Shown piece by piece: positions 17,243-27,695 of a DNA stretch of 64,000 nucleotides. The first letter of the stretch is position 1. Each line of letters begins with the position of its first letter. Source of the stretch: HGW-17 sp964516435 (GTDB lineage: Bacteria; Myxococcota_A; Polyangia; HGW-17); NCBI GenBank assembly GCA_964516435.1, contig CAZEZP010000051.1, forward strand, positions 1 to 64,000, in the 5' to 3' direction. The notes beneath the pieces were generated by a model. That model saw only the letters and a list, made by a program, of their open reading frames with translations, was not told where the DNA came from and did not search any database. The position numbers and the translations under genes are program-made.

Positions 17243-18805
17243 TCAAAACATGGGTGGCACGGTGTCATCCTCGCCCGGCGGCCGGACATCCATCGGCGCG
17301 CCTGTCGCAGACATGCCGCCGCCCGCCGGCGCCATGCCCACGGCAGGACGGGTCGAATGTCCGCCGCCGGCCGTTTCCGGCGCCATCGCCTCCACGGGAA
17401 CCGCCGACAGCACCACCACGACATCGGCCGTCACCACGAGTTCCCGCGCCATGCCGGCATGACGGGCATCCGACGGGGCGATGCGCACCGCCGCACCATC
17501 GGGAACCGCCAGTTCCAGCGGCGAGATGCCCTCCATGCGCCGGCCGTCCACATCCACCACGAGGGGGACGCCCGGCGAATCGGTCTCCACCCGCAGGCGG
17601 TGCTCCCGGACGGGAATGGCAGAATCTGCGCCGGAAGGCTTCACTGAAACACCCGCATCCGTTTCCGACCCCGCCATGGGCGGGATGCCGTCGGCACGGC
17701 CGGAAACCGGTGCAGCGGGGCTGGCATGCGGGTAGGGATTCCAGACCGCCCACGCCGGAGGGCGAGAGCCGCGAAAAACGATGAAATAGATCGCCGTGGC
17801 CCCCGCGAGCGCCGCAAGCCCCAGGGCCGCCCAGAGATAGGGCCGCGAACGGGGCCGGACGGCCGCCTCCCCGGCAGGACGGAGAACATGGAAACTGATG
17901 GCTTCCCGGGTCTCGAACGGGGACAGCGTGCGGTTCGTCTCCAGCCGGCGCGCGGCCTCCTCGAGCGCGCGGACCAGTTCACCCGCCGAGGCGAAACGAT
18001 CGTCCGGAGATTTGGCCATGGCCTTTTCCAGGACGCGCCAGATTTCCTCGGGGAACCCCGACAGGTGGCGTGTGATGGGCGTTGGCGGTTCGTCCACGTG
18101 CTTGACGAGCAGTTGGGGGATGAAATCGGCTTCGAACGGCAGGCGGCCGGACAGCATGCGGTACACGATCACGGCCAGGGCGTACACGTCCGATGCGGGC
18201 CCGATGCGGTGCACGTCCCCGGCTGCCTGCTCCGGGCTCATGTAGGCCGGGGTGCCCATGATCAGCCCGGTGGCCGTGCGCTCTCCTGCACGCAGTTCGG
18301 GCTCGAGCACCTTGGCGATGCCGAAATCCACGATTTTCACCTGCAGGCCATTTTTCGTCTCGGCAAGAAAGATGTTGTCGGGCTTCAGGTCCCGGTGCAC
18401 CACCCCGGCCGCATGGGCAGCATCCAGCCCGGCCGCCACGGGCCCCACGATGTCGAGCGTCTCGCGCAGGCTCATGCGGGGACGTTCCCGCATGCGGGCC
18501 GCAAGCGTCCTTCCCGCCAGATACTCCATGATCAAGTACAGGCGCCCATCGGAGAGTTGGCCGAAATCGAACACCTGAACCACGCGGGGATGCTCGATGC
18601 TGTTGACCGCGCGGGCCTCCGCCAGAAAGCGGGCGGCCGTGTCCGCATTGGCGGAATAATGCGCATGCAGCACCTTCACGGCCACCTTTCGCCCGATCTG
18701 GGGATGCACGCCCAGAAAAACCTGGCCCATGGCGCCCGCTCCCAGCAATTCCTCGATGCGGTAATTGCCGACGGTACTGCCGATGATGGGTTCGAGAGAC
18801 GTCAT
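17243..18805 (-). CDS. Hanks-type Ser/Thr protein kinase with one transmembrane helix
   Basis: The 520-residue protein has a complete kinase domain (about 15-280). The P loop is GAGAMGQVF, the ATP lysine is K44 (VAVKVL) and the catalytic loop is HRDLKPDN (H137-N144). DFG is at 160-162 and the activation segment ends GTPAYMSPEQ. A juxtamembrane stretch leads to one helix at about 324-346, then a Pro/Ala-rich extracytoplasmic region of about 175 residues. That region includes a PEGA-like strand pattern (LRVETDSPGVPLVVDVDGRRMEGISPLELAVPDGA in outline). All catalytic residues are present, so it should be active. It probably senses an envelope cue and phosphorylates cytoplasmic targets. A promoter candidate lies at 18858-18886. 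Confidence 0.95.
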   Translation of the reverse strand: MTSLEPIIGSTVGNYRIEELLGAGAMGQVFLGVHPQIGRKVAVKVLHAHYSANADTAARFLAEARAVNSIEHPRVVQVFDFGQLSDGRLYLIMEYLAGRTLAARMRERPRMSLRETLDIVGPVAAGLDAAHAAGVVHRDLKPDNIFLAETKNGLQVKIVDFGIAKVLEPELRAGERTATGLIMGTPAYMSPEQAAGDVHRIGPASDVYALAVIVYRMLSGRLPFEADFIPQLLVKHVDEPPTPITRHLSGFPEEIWRVLEKAMAKSPDDRFASAGELVRALEEAARRLETNRTLSPFETREAISFHVLRPAGEAAVRPRSRPYLWAALGLAALAGATAIYFIVFRGSRPPAWAVWNPYPHASPAAPVSGRADGIPPMAGSETDAGVSVKPSGADSAIPVREHRLRVETDSPGVPLVVDVDGRRMEGISPLELAVPDGAAVRIAPSDARHAGMARELVVTADVVVVLSAVPVEAMAPETAGGGHSTRPAVGMAPAGGGMSATGAPMDVRPPGEDDTVPPMF

Positions 18806-18857
18806 GCTTTTCCGAAATCCTGCCGGGGCCCGCGCCCTGCGTGAAACCGCGAACTAC

Positions 18858-18886
18858 AAGGTAGACGAAAGGGTCCGGCTTGGCAA
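18858..18886 (-). promoter_or_regulatory. Candidate promoter for the Ser/Thr kinase operon
   Basis: A minus-strand -35 TTGCCA (18886-18881) lies 17 bp from a -10 TACCTT (18863-18858). The predicted start near 18850 leaves a 5' leader of about 45 nt before the kinase ATG. The -10 is poor by E. coli standards but the same hexamer recurs upstream of the FmdB gene. Confidence 0.38.
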
Positions 18887-18959
18887 GCACGGCCGCAGCC
18901 TGCGGCAGGTGCCGCGTGGCGGCGGATTTTCAGGGGGCCTTCCCGGATGGGCGTCCCCG

Positions 18960-21560
<2,601 letters not shown>

Positions 21561-21591
21561 GGTTTTCCTCCCCCTTTCCCTGGTTTTTTGA

Positions 21592-22446
21592 TTATGCAGC
21601 CATCGCCATCAAGCGCCGGATGCGCTCCTCGATGGGCGGATGCGTCGAAAACAGCGATTCCAGCCCGCCACGCACCCGCGGCATGGCGATGTACAGATGC
21701 GCCAGCGCCGGGTCCGCATGCCGCGCCGGCCGCCGTGCGTGATAGCCGCCCAGTTTCGCCAGCGCGCTGGCCAGCCCCCGCGGCGTGCCCGCCAGTTCGG
21801 CGCCAAGCCGGTCGGCCTCGTACTCCCGGGTGCGCGAGATGGCCATCTGGATCAGGGCGGCCACCAGCGGCGCGAACACCATGAACACCAGCATGGCCAG
21901 CGGGTTGGGCCCGTCCTCGTCGGAGGTGCGGCCCGCGAACAGCAGCATGTACCCGGCCAGGTTCGCGAGCATGGAAATGGCGCCGGCGAGCGTGGCCGCG
22001 ATGGTGGAAATGAGCATGTCACGGTGCACGATGTGCGCGATCTCATGGGCCAGCACGCCCTCGATCTCCCGCTGGTCGCACAGGTCTAAAAGCCCCGTGG
22101 TCACGGCCACCACGCCCGAGGACGGCGAACGGCCCGTGGCGAAGGCATTGGGCGCCGGGTCTTCCACGATGTACAGGGACGGCTTGGGGATGCCGGCGCG
22201 CCGGGCGAGCCTCTCCACGATTTCATGCAGCCACGGCAGTTCGCGCGGCCCCACGAGGCGGCCCCGGTGCATGGCCAGCACCACCTGGTCGGACACCAGG
22301 AACATGAAGAAGTTCACCAGACCCATGACCACGATGGCGCCAAAGGCCCACTCCATCCCGCCGAACACGTAGCCGACCCCGCCCGCCAGCGCCGTGAGCG
22401 CCGAGATGAGCAGGAAAGTCTTGGTGTGGTTCCATACGGCGTTCAT
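21592..22446 (-). CDS. htpX: Membrane zinc metalloprotease HtpX
   Basis: HtpX (M48B) degrades damaged inner-membrane proteins together with FtsH. The 284-residue protein has four hydrophobic segments, two before the catalytic domain. The zinc motif HEIAH is at 134-138 and the third ligand lies in EYEADRLG. The start ATG 22446 is supported by AGGAGG 7 nt upstream; the reading frame extends 13 codons further but without a ribosome site. It precedes clpB, forming a stress-proteostasis pair. A promoter-like element lies at 22510-22537. Confidence 0.95.
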   Translation of the reverse strand: MNAVWNHTKTFLLISALTALAGGVGYVFGGMEWAFGAIVVMGLVNFFMFLVSDQVVLAMHRGRLVGPRELPWLHEIVERLARRAGIPKPSLYIVEDPAPNAFATGRSPSSGVVAVTTGLLDLCDQREIEGVLAHEIAHIVHRDMLISTIAATLAGAISMLANLAGYMLLFAGRTSDEDGPNPLAMLVFMVFAPLVAALIQMAISRTREYEADRLGAELAGTPRGLASALAKLGGYHARRPARHADPALAHLYIAMPRVRGGLESLFSTHPPIEERIRRLMAMAA

Positions 22447-22748
22447 CCTCGTTCCTCCTGGTCGGTTTGCTGTGTCGGTCCGCATGCTTGGCCCCCCCGA
22501 CCGCAGGCCAACCTAAGCACGCGCGGTGCCCGGTCAAGATGCCGCCGCAGCCGCCCATGCTCCCGGAAACCCGTTTCGTCCCGGCGGTCAAGACTTTGCC
22601 CTTGACAAAACGCATTTTCCTGCGGCTTGCTCTTCACGTCTGAAAAACGGCGAAAACCTTTCGGGTTCTTCCCTTTTTCCGAAAAACGGCAGGATCGTGC
22701 CCTGCCACCATCCAGGGGTATTCCCCCAAGAAAGGAAGTCGGACTCCA
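22447..22748. other. Divergent intergenic region, htpX to helical-protein gene
   Basis: This 302-bp region separates two divergently transcribed genes. It holds the htpX promoter candidate at 22510-22537. On the plus strand a perfect TTGACA lies at 22602-22607 without a recognisable -10 at the right distance, and a ribosome site AAAGGAAG lies just ahead of the ATG at 22749. I see no RNA gene or small reading frame. Confidence 0.5.
22510..22537 (-). promoter_or_regulatory. Candidate promoter for htpX-clpB
   Basis: A minus-strand -35 TTGACC (22537-22532) lies 16 bp from a -10 TAGGTT (22515-22510). The predicted start near 22503 gives a leader of about 57 nt. I see no CIRCE-type or HrcA-like inverted repeat, so heat regulation, if any, would depend on an alternative sigma factor. 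Confidence 0.38.
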
Positions 22749-23447
22749 ATGCCCAAATCCTCCACTAAGACATCGGGACATCCCATGCGGGAACTGGTGG
22801 AAGCCGCCCGCGAAATGCTGCACCGCATCCGGGAACGCTGGCCCGGGGATCCCGTGCTGACGCATGCGGCCAAACGGCTCGATGTGCAGGTGCAGCGGAT
22901 GGCCGAAGGCTATGCCGGCGTGGACGCGGTCCCCTCCACCCGGAAGGTGCAGGAGGCCGACGAATACCGTGACGCGGCCATCCGTGCCCTGCACCACCAT
23001 CTGCGCGCCCTCCTGTATTCCAGAGCCCACAGCGATACCTGGAAGGCGGCGAAAAGCCTGCTGCGCGTGATGACCGGAGACGGCCTCGCGTGGATTCACG
23101 ACACGTACACCCTCCAGAGCGTCCGGATCCAGGAAATCCTCACCCGGTTCGATTCCATGACCCGGGAAATCGAAACCTGCTCGGCCGGCGTGTTCGTGGA
23201 ACAGTTGCGCCATGCACAGGCCGTCTTTTCCCAGGCGATGCAGCAGCGGGCGCACGTCGTTTCCGAGAAGCCGACACCCGTGCGGGAAGTGATTCCGGAT
23301 TTCAGGCGCAGCCTGCAGTTGATGCTGGCGCTGGTGGAAGACCGCGAAGCCGGCGCCGACCGCGCGTACGTGCTCGAGCCCTTCGCCCGGCTGCGCGCGC
23401 ATCCGGTCCGGGACGACGCAAGGGAAACGGACGCCCCGGCGCCCTAG
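22749..23447 (+). CDS. Helical protein of unknown function
   Basis: I do not recognise this 232-residue protein. It is predicted to be largely alpha-helical and cytoplasmic: there is no signal peptide and no membrane segment. It is rich in Arg, Ala, Glu and His (for example ALHHHLRALLYSRAHSDTWKAAKSLLRVMTG), with a Pro/Asp-rich end. GC and codon use match the neighbours. The ATG at 22749 follows AAAGGAAG at a suitable distance. It stands alone, divergent from htpX and convergent with the HisD-like gene; the 41-bp tandem repeats lie directly downstream. A longer reading frame covers the region on the other strand, but it crosses the out-of-phase repeats and is rejected. Confidence 0.7.
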   Translation: MPKSSTKTSGHPMRELVEAAREMLHRIRERWPGDPVLTHAAKRLDVQVQRMAEGYAGVDAVPSTRKVQEADEYRDAAIRALHHHLRALLYSRAHSDTWKAAKSLLRVMTGDGLAWIHDTYTLQSVRIQEILTRFDSMTREIETCSAGVFVEQLRHAQAVFSQAMQQRAHVVSEKPTPVREVIPDFRRSLQLMLALVEDREAGADRAYVLEPFARLRAHPVRDDARETDAPAP

Positions 23448-23505
23448 CCATACGGGCCGTTCTCCCCCGCGACACCTCCTCGCAGACATTGGGCGTCCGT
23501 TTTCC

Positions 23506-23628
23506 CCCAAACATCCCCGGACTCCCCGTTTGCGCCCGTTTTTACGCCCAAACGCCTCCGGATCCCCCGTGTGCGCCTGTCTCCACGCCCAAACGCCTCC
23601 GGATCCCCCGTTTGCGCCCGTCTCCACG
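23506..23628. repeat. Three 41-bp tandem direct repeats in a convergent intergenic region
   Basis: Three head-to-tail 41-bp units occupy 23506-23546, 23547-23587 and 23588-23628. The last two differ at only two positions (TG/TT and CT/CC near their middles); the first is more diverged. Partial, degraded copies flank the block (about 23490-23505 and 23629-23655). The unit length is not a multiple of three, so the array is not coding. It lies between the 3' ends of two convergent genes. There are no spacers, so it is not CRISPR; it may be a VNTR or an intergenic repeat element. Confidence 0.85.
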
Positions 23629-23690
23629 CAAAAACGCCTTCGACCCCCCCGTGGCCGACGCATTTTTCCTGTCACTGCGAACGAACGTCC

Positions 23691-24863
23691 TCAGGATTTG
23701 GACAGGAGGGCCAGTTGCACCCGGAGCCGTTCGGCGGCCTTGTGCCCGATCTTCTGGACGGTCTGGGTGCGCAAAAAGGCGAAGACGCCCGATGTCTCGT
23801 CGGGATGGATGCAGTCCCCCGCCCACACCCCGCCGGCGGCGAACGCCCTCCGCGCCGCCAGCGCCGCCGCGTGATCCCCCACCACGATGTGATCCGCGCG
23901 ACCCAGCCGGGGCAGGCAGGATTCGGGCTTGGACACCAGAAGCACCAGATACCGCACGCGATGCCGCGCCGACTCGGCCACCATCTCCTCCACCGTGGAG
24001 CGCACCACCACAGGCACGTGCTCCATGTCCCGCGTCCAGGGCGCCCTCGGTTCGGGCAGCGCAGCCAGATGGGATTCCATGCGGGCCACCAGCCGGCGGG
24101 ACGTCGTCAGAAACCCCACGGCGGAATTCGGGTCGTCGGTGAGCCAGTTGGAGAAAATTTCCAGCACCGGCTGCACGCCGGACGTGGAATCCGTGAGTAC
24201 CAGCAAGTCATATCCGGAAACGGGACGAATGCCGTGCAGAATTTCCCAGGCCGCGCGCACCAGCCGGTTCTGCCCGGCCACCAGGATCTTCTCGGGCACC
24301 GGCCCGAACCATCCGGAGAGCAGCCCCACCAGCCCCGCCACGCCGCCGGCGCGGAAGATTTCGGTGGCCTCGCCCATCGAAGCCGCCAGGATGTTCACGG
24401 GCGACACGCCGCCCGCCGCATCCGGCTCCAGCAGCGCCACCCGGCGCGGCACGCCCGCGATGGCGGCCGCGGTCAGGAACGCGCCCAGTTCATGGGGAAC
24501 CTGCTCCTCCCAACTGCCGGGCGCCACGATGGCAACGCTCTGAAGCGGCCGTATCTCCTGGGAAATCTTGACGCCCGTGGTGGGGTCCACGATGCACGGA
24601 CGCAGCGTCTCGTACTGGCGCAGCGCCACCTTGCGCTGGATGTGGAAGAGGCTTTCCAGCGCAGCCTGCTGGGGCGGCGTCACGTGCCCGCGCGCGAGTT
24701 CCACCAGTTCCGGACCGATGACGAGCGGCCTTCCCCGGCAAGCGGCCTCCACGCCGGCAAATCCCGCCTGCTCGGATTCCTCGATGCGTTTCTGCGCCTT
24801 TCCCCGCAACAGCGTCGCCATCTGCGGCGGCGCCTCCAGTTGTTCCACGAGGCGCAGGGCCAT
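23691..24863 (-). CDS. Histidinol-dehydrogenase-like protein lacking canonical active-site residues
   Basis: The 390-residue protein follows the HisD fold. It has a helical N region, then GVKISQEIRPLQSVAIVAPG (97-116), which matches HisD's PIERVGLYVPGG segment. IAGVPRRVALLEP (135-147), GEATEIFRAGGVAGLVGLL (about 164-182) and ILVAGQNRLVRAAWEIL (193-209) follow the same order. The zinc/active-site part has changed: HisD's GPSE...QAEHDP becomes SGYD...SNWLTDDP (216-245) and the PEHL box becomes PESC. So the Gln, His and catalytic His residues are absent. It is probably not a histidinol dehydrogenase; a ligand-binding or altered dehydrogenase role is possible. The start ATG 24863 has GAGG 5 nt upstream; a GTG at 24869 is the alternative. 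It lies 7 bp after a small membrane-protein gene. Confidence 0.62.
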   Translation of the reverse strand: MALRLVEQLEAPPQMATLLRGKAQKRIEESEQAGFAGVEAACRGRPLVIGPELVELARGHVTPPQQAALESLFHIQRKVALRQYETLRPCIVDPTTGVKISQEIRPLQSVAIVAPGSWEEQVPHELGAFLTAAAIAGVPRRVALLEPDAAGGVSPVNILAASMGEATEIFRAGGVAGLVGLLSGWFGPVPEKILVAGQNRLVRAAWEILHGIRPVSGYDLLVLTDSTSGVQPVLEIFSNWLTDDPNSAVGFLTTSRRLVARMESHLAALPEPRAPWTRDMEHVPVVVRSTVEEMVAESARHRVRYLVLLVSKPESCLPRLGRADHIVVGDHAAALAARRAFAAGGVWAGDCIHPDETSGVFAFLRTQTVQKIGHKAAERLRVQLALLSKS

Positions 24864-24870
24864 GCGCACC

Positions 24871-25326
24871 TCAGTTGGGAAGCCCGCAAGCGCGATGATG
24901 AGAAGAATAAATGTAGCGGGAAGGAGGAACCACGGAAATCATGACCTGGGGATTTCCCGAGCCCAGGGGACCACCCTTCTGCTCGATGACCCGCTGCAAC
25001 TGGCGGCTGTCCTCGCGCGCCATGGCCAGTTGTTCCTCGCTGTCCACCGGAACGGGCTCGGCCACGATCTCCTCGTGGTCGAGGTGCAGCAGTTCGGCGA
25101 ACTCCTGCAGATTGACCTGCCGGGTCTTTTCCTCGAAAGCATTCGGACGCTCCGCAGCGCCCTGGACTTGCCCCGCCCGCACAGGCGCCGGCACCCCATT
25201 TTCCGTCTGCATCTTTTGCACCTGGGACGGATTTGCCGGCACCCGGAAGAACCGGTACAGAACCACGGCCGTCACCACCACGCCCAGCAGGAAGGAACCA
25301 ACGATGAAAACCAGCGGCAGCCACAT
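24871..25326 (-). CDS. Single-pass membrane protein of unknown function
   Basis: The 151-residue product has one N-terminal transmembrane helix (about 2-25, MWLPLVFIVGSFLLGVVVTA), then a polar, Gln/Glu-rich cytoplasmic or periplasmic part with no domain I recognise. GGAGG lies 8 nt before the ATG at 25326. It shares a transcript with the HisD-like gene, whose start lies 7 bp past this stop. It could anchor or regulate that protein. A sigma-70-like promoter is visible 43 bp upstream. Confidence 0.7.
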   Translation of the reverse strand: MWLPLVFIVGSFLLGVVVTAVVLYRFFRVPANPSQVQKMQTENGVPAPVRAGQVQGAAERPNAFEEKTRQVNLQEFAELLHLDHEEIVAEPVPVDSEEQLAMAREDSRQLQRVIEQKGGPLGSGNPQVMISVVPPSRYIYSSHHRACGLPN

Positions 25327-25368
25327 GACCCAAGCCTCCGATGCAAACGGGATGCTCCCGGTGGCACA

Positions 25369-25397
25369 CGAATATGACATTTGCAGGGAAAAGTCAA
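25369..25397 (-). promoter_or_regulatory. Candidate promoter for the membrane protein/HisD-like operon
   Basis: A minus-strand -35 TTGACT (25397-25392) lies exactly 17 bp from a -10 TATTCG (25374-25369). The expected start near 25362 leaves a leader of about 36 nt before the ATG at 25326. The surrounding 190 bp, divergent to holB, is AT-richer than average. Confidence 0.42.
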
Positions 25398-25519
25398 AAA
25401 AACACCAGACAGTTGGCCTGAAAAACGATTTTTTCATTTTTGGTCTTCCACATCGGAAATGGATCGCACTTCATCCCCAGCTTGCCGGAAAACGTTTCCT
25501 GTGCTTCACTGTCCGTCCC

Positions 25520-26455
25520 ATGCGTGGTTTTTCATCTTTTGTCCAGCACATCGTAGGCCATGACAGCGTACTGGAAGGACTGGAACGCTCCCTGGAGTCC
25601 GGGCGCTTTCCGCATGCCTGCCTGTTCGCCGGCCCGCAGGGAGTGGGCAAGCGCACCACGGCCCTGGCCCTGGCCGCCCATCTTCTGCAGGACACCCCCA
25701 ATGCCACGTCCCGGGTGGAGCAGAACATCCATCCGGACTGCCTGTTCATCGATACGGCATGGGGGACCGACGCCCCCTCCTCCTCCATCAGGATCGAGGC
25801 CGTGCGCCAACTCGAGGAGCGCCTGGTCGTGGGCGCATTCGAGGGAACCCGCCTGGTGGTGATCCTCGACCCGGCCGACGCGATGACGGACGCCGCCGCC
25901 AACGCGCTGCTCAAGACCCTGGAGGAGCCCCCGGAAAACGTCTACTTCATCCTCGTCACCGCGGCCCCCTACCAGTTGCCGGCCACCATCCGCTCCCGCT
26001 GCCGGATGGTGCGTTTCTCCCCCCTTTCCGATGGGGATTTGCAGACCCTCCTGCACCGGCTCCATCCGGGCCGCCGGCTGGATGATCACATCGGCTCCTA
26101 CTGCGACGGCAGCATCGGCAACGCCGTGGCCCTGCTCGAATCGGAACTGCACGCCGGCTTTCCCGAACTGGCCCGCCGCTGCCGCGACCTGTGCGCCGGC
26201 GGCTCCCTGCCCGAACTGTTCGACATGGCCGAGACGGTCTCGAACTGGGAGCGGGAGGACCTGCGCATTTTTTTGCTTGTCTTTTTGATGGAAATCCGGG
26301 ATGCATTCGTGGGGCGGACTGCGTGGACGCCGCCGCGCGCTCCCGATCTGGCGGCATGGATGGATGCCATCGAAACGGCCCGCCGGGACGTCGACGCCAA
26401 TGTCAACCGCCGCATCCTGATGGAAAACCTGTTCTGGAAACTGAGGCGGACATGA
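25520..26455 (+). CDS. holB: DNA polymerase III clamp-loader subunit delta-prime
   Basis: HolB is the delta-prime subunit of the clamp loader. The 311-residue protein opens with FSSFVQHIVGHDSVLEGLERSL, the usual start of DnaX/HolB proteins. It has Walker A GPQGVGKRT (38-46), a Walker-B-like VVILDPADAMTDAAANALLKTLEEPPE and the sensor-1 box (AAPYQLPATIRSRC). The C-terminal collar is shorter than in E. coli. No strong ribosome site precedes the ATG at 25520, but homology fixes the start. The stop overlaps the next start as ATGA (26452-26455), the first of several such junctions in this operon. Confidence 0.93.
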   Translation: MRGFSSFVQHIVGHDSVLEGLERSLESGRFPHACLFAGPQGVGKRTTALALAAHLLQDTPNATSRVEQNIHPDCLFIDTAWGTDAPSSSIRIEAVRQLEERLVVGAFEGTRLVVILDPADAMTDAAANALLKTLEEPPENVYFILVTAAPYQLPATIRSRCRMVRFSPLSDGDLQTLLHRLHPGRRLDDHIGSYCDGSIGNAVALLESELHAGFPELARRCRDLCAGGSLPELFDMAETVSNWEREDLRIFLLVFLMEIRDAFVGRTAWTPPRAPDLAAWMDAIETARRDVDANVNRRILMENLFWKLRRT

Positions 26456-27693
26456 ACCGGAGATCGAACCGCAGGAATCACCACGACGGCAAGCGGCCGC
26501 CGCATGGGAACGCACAGCCATCCCGGGGGCCTCGCATCCGGCAGAACGCCGCTCCCGCGGACGTGGATTCCGAAAGCGATCCGGACCTCCTTTCCAGCCG
26601 TGCGGGAAGCGACGACCGGGAATCGGCCAGCGGGCTCTATCCCGCCGCCGAGATGATCGAGTACGGGCACGATGAGGAACCGGAAACCTTCGATGCCGCC
26701 CGGATGGCCGCTTATGATGTCCCATTGCCGTGGGATGCGCCCGACCCGTTCGGGGACGACCTCTTCGCCCAACTGGAACCGGGCTTCAGGCCAGATGCTG
26801 CTGCCGCGTGGGAAACCTCGGTGATGGTGCGTTGGGGACTCCCGCCTCGCGCCAGCGAGTTCCACGGAGAAACAACCGGCCTGCAGCCCGGCGACACGGT
26901 ACTGGTGGAAACCGAGAAAGGCCAGTTCTACGGCGAGGTGGTCTCGCCAGTGCGCATCGTACCCAGGGGAAAAGCCGAGTTTCCGCGCAGGATTCTGCGG
27001 GTCGCGACCGCCCAGGACCTGGAACTCGCCGAAAAGCACCGCAAGTTGTCCGTGGACGCATTCGAGTTCGCCAACGACCGGATACGCCAGTTGAAACTGG
27101 AAATGAAACTGTTCACCGTATTCGTGCTGGCCAGTTGCGACAAGATGATGTTCTACTTCACCGCGGACGCCCGCGTAGACTTCCGGCGGCTCGTGCGCGA
27201 CCTGGCGGCGCGGTTCTCCATGCGCATCGAGATGCGCCAGATGGGCCCCCGCGACGACTCCCGGATCACCGGCGGACTCGGAATCTGCGGCCGGGAACTG
27301 TGCTGTTCATCCCATCTGAACCGCTTCGTGCCGGTTTCCATCCGCATGGCCAAAGACCAGAACCTGGTGCTCAACCCGCAGAACATCTCCGGGCAGTGCG
27401 GCCGCCTCAAATGCTGCCTGGCATACGAGCAGGATTTCTACCAGGAACTGCGCGAGGGCATGCCCAAGATCGGCAAGCGCATCGAGGTCGCCGACGGCAT
27501 GGCCCGGGTGCAGGACGTGAACCTGATCACCGGCCAGATCCGCGTGCTGCTGGAGAGTGGCGGCATCGCCACCTACTCGCGGGAGCAATACATGGCCATG
27601 CAGAAGGAGAAGGCGCAGGATGCGGAGGCCTCCTCCGAGGCGGAACCGGAGCCGGACGCATCCGATGAACCGGATCCCGCTCCGGAGACGTGA
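26452..27693 (+). CDS. PSP1-domain protein, RicT/YaaT homologue
   Basis: The 413-residue protein carries the PSP1/RicT domain (about 135-360). Its Cys clusters are GICGRELCC (C279, C284, C285) and QCGRLKCCLAYE (C316, C321, C322). In Bacillus, RicT with RicA and RicF binds iron-sulfur clusters and acts in RNA processing with RNase Y, and holB-yaaT are neighbours there as here. The N-terminal 130 residues are a basic then acidic low-complexity extension absent from Bacillus RicT, and the tail is acidic. It is translationally coupled to holB (ATGA). No RicA or RicF homologue is visible in the window, so the role in this organism may differ. Confidence 0.88.
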   Translation: MNRRSNRRNHHDGKRPPHGNAQPSRGPRIRQNAAPADVDSESDPDLLSSRAGSDDRESASGLYPAAEMIEYGHDEEPETFDAARMAAYDVPLPWDAPDPFGDDLFAQLEPGFRPDAAAAWETSVMVRWGLPPRASEFHGETTGLQPGDTVLVETEKGQFYGEVVSPVRIVPRGKAEFPRRILRVATAQDLELAEKHRKLSVDAFEFANDRIRQLKLEMKLFTVFVLASCDKMMFYFTADARVDFRRLVRDLAARFSMRIEMRQMGPRDDSRITGGLGICGRELCCSSHLNRFVPVSIRMAKDQNLVLNPQNISGQCGRLKCCLAYEQDFYQELREGMPKIGKRIEVADGMARVQDVNLITGQIRVLLESGGIATYSREQYMAMQKEKAQDAEASSEAEPEPDASDEPDPAPET

Positions 27694-27695
27694 CC

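Noticed and set aside
22602..22624. Plus-strand promoter TTGACA for the helical-protein gene
   Set aside because: The -35 is perfect but nothing like a -10 lies 15-19 bp downstream, so it is not annotated as a promoter.
23506..23628. CRISPR array
   Set aside because: The 41-bp repeats are contiguous with no spacers, and no cas gene is present.
22443..23675. 410-codon minus-strand frame across the 41-bp repeats
   Set aside because: It lies opposite the helical-protein gene and runs through repeats whose 41-bp period is not a multiple of three; the composition is typical of a shadow frame.
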